Shown here: positions 44,219 through 49,677 of the stretch, piece after piece | Position numbering within the stretch: position 1 is the stretch's first letter | Layout of the letters: every line of letters begins with the position of its first letter | Origin: Acidobacteriota bacterium | GTDB taxonomy: Bacteria; Acidobacteriota; Thermoanaerobaculia; UBA5066; Gp7-AA6 | Assembly: GCA_020199905.1 (NCBI GenBank) | Contig: JAIVJS010000027.1 | Location: forward strand, 1 to 49,677 | Reading direction: 5' to 3' | DNA length: 49,677 nt | Translations under genes and position numbers: made by a program | The notes under the pieces: generated by a model | Database searches by the model: none | What the model saw: the letters and a program-made list of their open reading frames with translations, nothing else | Told to the model about the DNA's origin: nothing

Positions 44219-45678
44219 CGGGTCCCGGACTTCCCTTTCGACTCCAGCACTTCGTCGATGGACCGGACAGTGATGGGACCCAGGTTCAGAGCGGCGATCT
44301 GAGGCTCGATCCTGCGGCGGTCCCCCACGATCACGATCGCGCAGTTGCGAGGGTCGAACCACTGCTGCGCGACGCGCCGGACTTCGGCTGCCGTGACGGC
44401 CTGGATGCGCGAGACGTACGTGTTGAAGTAATCGTCGGGAAGCCCGTACACGAACTGATCGCTCACCCGGCCGGCGACCTGCGCGTCCGTCTCGAAGCCC
44501 GCGGGGTAGCGCAGCGCCGTGTAATTCCTGGCGCGAGCGAGCTCCTCCGCCGGAACCTCCTCCCGAATCCCCTCGAGCTCCCTGAAGAACTCCGTCAGGG
44601 CGGGCCCCGTCTTGTCGGTCTGCACGGCGGCCGAAGCCAGGAAAGGGCCCGTCGAGAGGCGGTAATCGAACTGGGAGAACGCGCCGTAGCTGTACCCCTT
44701 CGTCTCCCGCAAATTGTGGTTCAGCCTGGACGTAAAGGAGCCGCCCAGGATCGTGTTGGACACGAAGAGGGCGAAATAGTCGGGCGTCGATCGCGGCGGT
44801 CCGACCCGGCCGATCCAGATCTGAGACTGTGGCGCGTCGGGCTTGTCGACGAGGACCACGCGGCGGCCCGAGAGCTGCGGCGCAGCCGGAGGGGCCGAAG
44901 CGGGCGGCGTCGAGCCGGCGGACCACGAGCCGAAGGCGCGCTCGAGTCGCGCCAGCATCTCGGTCGCGCGCAGGTCCCCGACGGCCACGATGGCCGCCGC
45001 GCCGGCGGTGTAGCGGGCCGCGTGGTATCGGAGAACGTCCTCGCGTGTGACGCTCCGCATCGACGCGGGATTTCCCTCCGGCCGCCGGCCGTAAGGGTGG
45101 GTCCCGTAGACAGCGCGCGCGAACGCCGTCGCGGCGATCTCGGCGGGATCGTCTTTCCACTGGACCATTTCCGTGAGCCGCTCCTGCCGGACCCGCTCAA
45201 GCTCCTCGGAAGGAAACGTCGGATTTCTCACGAGGTCCGAGAGCAGGGGCATCGCATCGGAGAGCCGCGCGACCGGTACGTTGATGCCGACCGACGACGT
45301 GTCCCACCCGGCGCCCGCGGCGACGGAGGCGCCGAGGGTGTCGGCAAGGTCGGAGATCTCCAGGGCGGATCGCGCTCCGGCGCCCCGGTCAAGCAGGTCG
45401 GCGGTCAGACTGGCGAGGCCGGGGCGGTTCGCGGGATCGGTGGAGGCGCCTCCCCGCAGAACCACCAGGACCTGGGCGAGAGGAACCTTGTGACGCTCGA
45501 CCAGAAAAACCGGGATGCCGTTCGAGAGCTTCAGCCGCGACGTCTCCGGGAGGCGCAGGGGAATGGCGGGGCCGGGCTGCGGCGGCTTCGACCGATCGGG
45601 CGGTTCGGCCGCGCCTTCGAAAGAAAGACCGAAGAGGGCGGCCGCGGCCAGAATCCTCGACAGGCTTCGCACCCTCAT
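44215..45678 (-). CDS. M16-family peptidase-like protein, inactive-subunit type
   Basis: 487 residues with a signal peptide (ILAAAALFGLSFEGAAEP). The M16 fold is clear (SNGIPVFLVERHKVPLAQVLV, VRNPTFPSEELERVRQERL, GGSFTSRLNHNLRETKGYSYG), but the zinc motif HxxEH is replaced by SLTADLLDRG, so it should not cleave. Such partners form dimers with a catalytic M16 protein; the catalytic gene lies directly upstream with overlapping ATGA. The RY-type element ETKGYSYGAFS that helps bind substrate is retained, as expected for the partner subunit. Confidence 0.93.
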   Translation of the reverse strand: MRVRSLSRILAAAALFGLSFEGAAEPPDRSKPPQPGPAIPLRLPETSRLKLSNGIPVFLVERHKVPLAQVLVVLRGGASTDPANRPGLASLTADLLDRGAGARSALEISDLADTLGASVAAGAGWDTSSVGINVPVARLSDAMPLLSDLVRNPTFPSEELERVRQERLTEMVQWKDDPAEIAATAFARAVYGTHPYGRRPEGNPASMRSVTREDVLRYHAARYTAGAAAIVAVGDLRATEMLARLERAFGSWSAGSTPPASAPPAAPQLSGRRVVLVDKPDAPQSQIWIGRVGPPRSTPDYFALFVSNTILGGSFTSRLNHNLRETKGYSYGAFSQFDYRLSTGPFLASAAVQTDKTGPALTEFFRELEGIREEVPAEELARARNYTALRYPAGFETDAQVAGRVSDQFVYGLPDDYFNTYVSRIQAVTAAEVRRVAQQWFDPRNCAIVIVGDRRRIEPQIAALNLGPITVRSIDEVLESKGKSGTR

Positions 45679-47117
45679 CTTGAGCCTCCCTTCGGGCGGC
45701 TCGCGGCGAGAGCCGTCTTCCCGGTCGGAACGACGCTCAGTACGACGCGGGCGTCGTTGGGAAGCTGCCGGCGCGCGATGCTCTGCACGTCGCGTCCATC
45801 GAGCGCCCGGTGCCGGGCGAGGTCTTCGTTGAAGTAATCGGGCCGCCCGGCCTCCATGTCGTACGCGTTCATGAGGTCCGCCTTGTCGCGGTTGCGCTCG
45901 AGCGCGCGGTAGAAACCCGCTTCGTACTGATTCAAGGCGCGCTCGAGCTCCCTCGCCGACGGCGGCTCGCGCTTCACCCGGTCGAGCTCCTCCTGGACGA
46001 CGCGCTCGATCTCGGTGAGCGTGTGGCCCTCGCGCGCGGTGACCGCGATCAGAAACATCGATGCGAGCGCCCGGGAGTCCTGCACGGCGGAGACGTCCTG
46101 GGCGATCTGGAGATCGTAGACGAGCCGCTTGTAAAGCCGCGAGTTCTTCCCGGACGCGAGCACGCTCGAAAGCAGATCGAGCGCCTCGTCTCCCGGATGG
46201 AATTGAGCCGGGGTGATCCAGGCCATGTAGAGGCGCGGCAGCTGGACGCGATCCTCGAGGGTGACCCGCTTCTCGGCAGCGAGCACGGCGGGGGCGGCGG
46301 CGAGCACGGGCGGCCTGGGACCGGCGGCGACGTCGGAAAACCAGGTCTCGATCTTCCGCCGCGCGTCCTCCGTCTGGAAATCTCCCGAGACCACGACGCT
46401 CGCGTTGGCCGGAGAGTAGAAGCTGCGGAAAAACGCGGCCACATCATCATGGGTCGCCGCGGTGAGGTCCTCCATCGATCCGATCACGGGGGAGTGGTAT
46501 GGGTGGCCGGCCGGAAAGATCTCTTCCTCAATCCGGATCGAGGCCATCCCGTAGGGCTGGTTCTCGATCCGCTCGCGGCGCTCGTTCTTCACGACGTCCC
46601 GCTGCTGATCGACGCGCGCGGGAGAAAGAACGTCGAGGAGAAATCCCATCCGATCCGACTCGAGGAAAAGAGCGAGATCGAGCGCGTTCGCTGGGAGCAC
46701 CTCGTAGTAATTGGTGCGGTCGTTGTTGGTGGACCCGTTGTTGTCGCCTCCGACGCCTTCGAGAAGTTTGTCGAACTCGCCGGGCTTCACGTGGGAGGAG
46801 CCCTCGAACAGGATGTGCTCGAAGAGGTGCGCGAGGCCCGTGCGGCCCGGTTTCTCGCGCGCCGATCCGACGCGGAACCAGAGGTCGACGGCGACCAGCG
46901 GAACGGTGTGATCCTCGTGGAGGATGACGTTCAGCCCGTTCGCGAGCTGAAACTGGGTGTAGGGCACGTCGATGCGGGGGCACGCGGCGGCGGAGCTGCC
47001 GGGCGGCCCGGCGGGAGAGGCGTTCGAGAGCGGGGCCGGCAGCGGGACTGCGGTCTGCGCGAGAGCGGGAGCGGCCGCCGCGAAGAGCGACAGCAAAAGC
47101 GCCGGGGACAACGTCAT
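45675..47117 (-). CDS. M16-family zinc peptidase, catalytic subunit
   Basis: 480 residues with a signal peptide ending near ALAQT. The inverted zinc motif HLFEH (in GLAHLFEHILFEG, about residue 80) and the downstream glutamate in VVKNERRERIENQPYG are intact. GNKNSRLYK-like SGKNSRLYKRLVYD matches the C-terminal half. It probably degrades peptides in the periplasm as a heterodimer with the next gene. GGAGGAG is a strong ribosome site. A cysteine (AACPRID) at about residue 46 is the only one near the N terminus. Confidence 0.95.
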   Translation of the reverse strand: MTLSPALLLSLFAAAAPALAQTAVPLPAPLSNASPAGPPGSSAAACPRIDVPYTQFQLANGLNVILHEDHTVPLVAVDLWFRVGSAREKPGRTGLAHLFEHILFEGSSHVKPGEFDKLLEGVGGDNNGSTNNDRTNYYEVLPANALDLALFLESDRMGFLLDVLSPARVDQQRDVVKNERRERIENQPYGMASIRIEEEIFPAGHPYHSPVIGSMEDLTAATHDDVAAFFRSFYSPANASVVVSGDFQTEDARRKIETWFSDVAAGPRPPVLAAAPAVLAAEKRVTLEDRVQLPRLYMAWITPAQFHPGDEALDLLSSVLASGKNSRLYKRLVYDLQIAQDVSAVQDSRALASMFLIAVTAREGHTLTEIERVVQEELDRVKREPPSARELERALNQYEAGFYRALERNRDKADLMNAYDMEAGRPDYFNEDLARHRALDGRDVQSIARRQLPNDARVVLSVVPTGKTALAASRPKGGSR

Positions 47118-47188
47118 GGGCTCCTCCGGGGCGGATGAGAGCACGAAACGTTCCGGATGCGCCGTGCCGAATTGGCGCGACGATTCAT

Positions 47189-48604
47189 CTAATCGATGAT
47201 CGCGGCCTTGACGGAGTTCGAGCTGCCGGAGACGCCCATCGGAATCCCGGCCGTGATCACGATCCGATCGCCCCGAGCGACCAGGCCCGTCGAAAGCGCG
47301 AGCGCCGGGATTTGATCCATGAGGGCGTCCGTCGACTCCGGCATTTCGATCCGGAGCGGGATGACACCCCAGACGAGCGCCAGCCGCCGGTACGTCTCCG
47401 GCAGGGGAGTCAGGGCGAGGATGGTGCGTTTCGGCCGGTGGCGGGCCAGGAGGCGGGCCGCGTTCCCGGACTGCGTGCAGGCGATGATCGCGGCGGCGCC
47501 GATGTCGTCGGCGAGCGTGCAGGCCGCGTCGGCGACCGCCTCCGGAAGAGACGTCACGCCGACCTCCGCGATCCGGGGCCGCCACGTGTCGTAGGGAAAC
47601 GCGGTCTCGGCGTCCTCGGCGATGCGAACCATGGTCTCGAGCGCCTCGAGCGGAAACCTTCCGCTCGCGGTCTCTTCCGAGAGCATGACGGCGTCGGTCC
47701 CGTCGAGGATGGCGTTGGCGACATCGGCCACTTCGGCGCGGGTGGGGCGCGGGCAGTCGACCATCGAGCGGAGCATCTGCGTTGCGGTGATCACCGGCTT
47801 TCCGGCGCGGTTGGACCGCGCAATCAGCATCTTCTGGAGGAGCGGCACGTGCGCGAGAGGCGTTTCCACTCCGAGGTCGCCGCGGGCCACCATGATGCCG
47901 TCGGCGGCGGCTACGATTTCGTCGATGTTGCGGAGCGCCTCGTGCTTTTCGATTTTCGCGATCAGGGGGACGGCGCAGCCGCGCGCCTGCAGGAACTCGC
48001 GCGCGTCCGCGACGTTGCTCGCGGATCGCACGAACGAGAGCGCCACCATGTCGACGCCCTGGGCGACGCCGAACTCCAGGTCCCGCTGGTCCTTGTCCGT
48101 CAACGAAGGCGCGTCGATCGACCGGGTCGGCAGGTTGATTCCCTTGTTGGAGGAGAGGAGGCCGCCCGCCACCACGCGGCAGACGATGTCCGTGAACGTC
48201 GTCTCGAGGGCCTCGAGCTGGAGATCGCCGTCGGCGAGCAGGAGCGTGTCTCCCGGCCGGACGCTCGCGGGCAGGCCCGGCCAGGTGACGGAGATTTCGC
48301 GCGCGTCGCCGGGAACGGGCCTCGTCGTCAGCGTGAGCCGGCCTCCCGTCACGATTGCGACCGGCCCATTCGCGATCGGCCCGAGCCGCAGCTTGATCCC
48401 GGCAAGATCCTGGAGGACGGCGACGGCGCGGCCGCGTCGCTCCGCGATCGACCGGATCAGCCCGATGTTGCGCGCGTGCTCTTCGTGGCTGCCGTGGGAG
48501 AAGTTGAGACGCGCGACGTTCATCCCTGACGCGATCAGGCGGTCGAGCAACTCGGGCGTCTCCGAGGCGGGACCGATGGTGCAGACGATCTTCGCGCGCG
48601 GCAT
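47189..48604 (-). CDS. pyk: Pyruvate kinase
   Basis: 471 residues. Converts phosphoenolpyruvate and ADP to pyruvate and ATP. KIVCTIGPASETPE, MNVARLNFSHGSHEEH, the catalytic region PLIAKIEKHEAL with GIMVARGDLGVE, and TQMLRSMVDCPRPTRAEVADVANAILDGTDAVMLSEETA are all characteristic. The C-terminal regulatory domain is present and ends in a glycine-rich ITAGIPMG loop. The start at 48604 faces a repeat-filled divergent region. Confidence 0.97.
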   Translation of the reverse strand: MPRAKIVCTIGPASETPELLDRLIASGMNVARLNFSHGSHEEHARNIGLIRSIAERRGRAVAVLQDLAGIKLRLGPIANGPVAIVTGGRLTLTTRPVPGDAREISVTWPGLPASVRPGDTLLLADGDLQLEALETTFTDIVCRVVAGGLLSSNKGINLPTRSIDAPSLTDKDQRDLEFGVAQGVDMVALSFVRSASNVADAREFLQARGCAVPLIAKIEKHEALRNIDEIVAAADGIMVARGDLGVETPLAHVPLLQKMLIARSNRAGKPVITATQMLRSMVDCPRPTRAEVADVANAILDGTDAVMLSEETASGRFPLEALETMVRIAEDAETAFPYDTWRPRIAEVGVTSLPEAVADAACTLADDIGAAAIIACTQSGNAARLLARHRPKRTILALTPLPETYRRLALVWGVIPLRIEMPESTDALMDQIPALALSTGLVARGDRIVITAGIPMGVSGSSNSVKAAIID

Positions 48605-48626
48605 CGGGTGATTGTGGCTCGAATGG

Positions 48627-48748
48627 GCGGAAGGCGGAAGGCGAAAGGCGAAGGGTGCGCTCGCATCTTTCGATCCCGATTTCGTTGACCGCGGAATACC
48701 GCGGCCGTCTCGCTCCGGTTGGTCGCTCGGCTCCCGATTCCCGATCCG
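48627..48748 (+). repeat. Composite core repeat, copy 7
   Basis: GGCGGAA x2, GGCGAAA, GGCGAAG heptamers, then CGATCCCGATTTCG, the core from TTGACCGCGG at 48685 (AATACCGCGG variant), then GATTCCCGATCC. It fills the divergent gap between pyk and the NUDIX gene. Confidence 0.85.
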
Positions 48749-48761
48749 CTAGAGTGCCCGC

Positions 48762-49313
48762 ATGACAAAAGCGTCTCCGGAGCTCCAGGTCCTCTACGAC
48801 GGGAAGCACCTCACCTTCGTCCGACGACGCGGCTGGGAGTTCGTCCAGAGAAAAAACATCAGCGGCATCGCCATTCTCGTCGCGGTCACCAGCGAGGAAC
48901 GGATTCTCTTCGTCGAGCAGCACCGGGAGGCGGTCGGCGGAAGTGTGATCGAGCTTCCCGCGGGTCTTGCCGGAGATGAGGGGTCGGAGACCGGGGAAGA
49001 GGCCGCCAACCGCGAGCTCGTCGAAGAAACCGGATATCGGGCGGCGACTCTCGAAGTCTTGTGCGAAGGCCCGCCCTCGCCCGGGCTCTCCGACGAGATC
49101 GTCACCGTCTACCTCGCCCGCGGCCTGACGCGCGAGGGCAAAGGCGGGGGCGTGGGCGCCGAGGACATTCGCGTCTACGAAGTGCCGTTTGCCGAGGCGT
49201 ACGGGTGGCTGGACGCGCGCCGCGCCGAAGGCCGGCTCGTCGATCCGAAGGTGTACGGGGGCCTGGCGCTGGCGCAGCGGCGGATCGACGGCGCGCTCGT
49301 AAAAAGCCGCTGA
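48762..49313 (+). CDS. NUDIX hydrolase (ADP-ribose pyrophosphatase-like)
   Basis: 183 residues. N-terminal strands (VLYDGKHLTFVRRRGWEFV) precede ELPAGLAGDEGSE and the Nudix helix EEAANRELVEETGY. The classic G-x5-E spacing is lengthened by two residues but the REL-x-EE core is intact. The upstream ELPAG and the order of parts resemble ADP-ribose or similar nucleotide-sugar pyrophosphatases; the exact substrate is not known. Confidence 0.88.
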   Translation: MTKASPELQVLYDGKHLTFVRRRGWEFVQRKNISGIAILVAVTSEERILFVEQHREAVGGSVIELPAGLAGDEGSETGEEAANRELVEETGYRAATLEVLCEGPPSPGLSDEIVTVYLARGLTREGKGGGVGAEDIRVYEVPFAEAYGWLDARRAEGRLVDPKVYGGLALAQRRIDGALVKSR

Positions 49314-49330
49314 GCTCCCCGGCGAGGGTC

Positions 49331-49531
49331 TCAGAGGCGAGAGGCGTACACGTACACGTCTGCGGACACGCTCGCGCGCGTCGTGTTGAACAGGAGAAGG
49401 CGGTACCGCGGAAAACCGATGTCGATGGCCTGCTCAGACGCCGGCCGGGGACGAAAAGTCGGCGGTCCCCTGCGGTGCGGCGAGCGCAGGCCTCGGATCT
49501 TGCCGGTCGAGGGACCGTGTGCTATTTTCAC
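49331..49531 (-). CDS. Possible small open frame or gene remnant
   Basis: 66 residues from a GTG. Only the last 35 (from AIDIGFPRYRLLLFNTTRASV to the YVYASRL end) look like folded beta-type protein; the N-terminal half is Arg/Pro-rich. It may be the 3' end of a gene whose start is lost, or not coding. No family is recognised. Confidence 0.2.
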   Translation of the reverse strand: MKIAHGPSTGKIRGLRSPHRRGPPTFRPRPASEQAIDIGFPRYRLLLFNTTRASVSADVYVYASRL

Positions 49532-49540
49532 GCCCCCGTT

Positions 49541-49615
49541 GGCCCATTCGTCTAACGGTTAGGACGCAGCCCTCTCAAGGCTGTAATACGGGTTCGATTC
49601 CCGTATGGGCTACCA
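49541..49615 (+). tRNA. tRNA-Glu (anticodon CTC), CCA encoded
   Basis: Acceptor GGCCCAT pairs with ATGGGCT (one G-T pair), the D-arm region carries CTAACGGTTAGG, the anticodon stem CAGCC/GGCTG encloses CTCTCAA giving anticodon CTC, the T-arm is ACGGG-TTCGATT-CCCGT, then discriminator A and CCA. It reads the GAG codon. Confidence 0.95.
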
Positions 49616-49650
49616 TTCTCACCCGACCCTGTTATTAACAAGCTGCGTCG

Positions 49651-49670
49651 GGACGCAGCCCTCTCAAGGC
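49651..49670 (+). repeat. Exact 20-nt duplicate of the tRNA-Glu anticodon region
   Basis: Identical to 49562-49581 (D-arm end, anticodon stem-loop), but the sequence after it (GGCATCC) does not continue as tRNA. Seven bases remain in the window. Confidence 0.85.
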
Positions 49671-49677
49671 GGCATCC

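Overview
The window is one GC-rich (about two thirds G+C) bacterial chromosome segment with no phage, CRISPR or plasmid functions. It carries a full-order dcw (division and cell wall) cluster, a meso-diaminopimelate-type MurE (DNPR motif), a lipid-A-type acyltransferase and several secreted metalloproteases (M64, M14, paired M16). Together these suggest a Gram-negative soil or sediment bacterium. Acidobacteriota is my best guess, from general gene content and protein style only.

Layout. Positions 1-9060 hold an unrecognised secreted/anchored protein of lower G+C, cysteine synthase, an M64 peptidase, a SPASM radical SAM protein, an acyltransferase, a B12-binding radical SAM protein and two small proteins. 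A 237-bp element with nested inverted repeats fills the divergent promoter gap at 6186-6422. Positions 9072-19338 hold an aminotransferase, a split LigD end-joining system with a conserved unknown partner, a TPR protein, a lipoprotein joined abnormally to an M14 peptidase, a hotdog protein and a BON-domain protein with a long Tyr/Gly/Ser/Gln low-complexity region. Positions 19545-27946 hold a double-length ThyX-like protein, cysteine desulfurase, Mfd, a parvulin-type isomerase and a HhH-GPD glycosylase. Positions 28135-43700 are the dcw cluster: promoter, MraZ boxes, mraZ, rsmH, ftsL, ftsI, murE, murF, mraY, murD, ftsW, murG, murC, ftsQ, ftsA, ftsZ. Positions 43820-49677 hold a DUF454-type protein, an M16 peptidase pair, pyruvate kinase, a NUDIX hydrolase and tRNA-Glu(CTC). 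No gene-free stretch exceeds 300 bases.

Two window-wide phenomena stand out. First, most spacers are filled by an ordered composite repeat. Degenerate heptanucleotide tracts of two families (AGTTGAG-like and GGGAATC-like) flank a palindromic core of about 55 bp found seven times. These repeats sit between genes of the normally compact dcw cluster, supply stop codons and encode C-terminal tails. Second, four places (about 14610, 33583, 37660 and 42608) look like internal deletions that join two correct reading frames out of register. Three of them hit murF, ftsW and ftsA/ftsZ. As these are normally essential, I read the joins as assembly gaps closed without Ns rather than real mutations, but this needs the reads.

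The dcw genes work as one pathway: MurE/F/D/C build the UDP-MurNAc-pentapeptide, MraY and MurG make lipid II, FtsW and FtsI polymerise and cross-link septal wall, and FtsA/Q/L/Z form the divisome. MraZ probably represses its own promoter through four boxes at 10-bp spacing.
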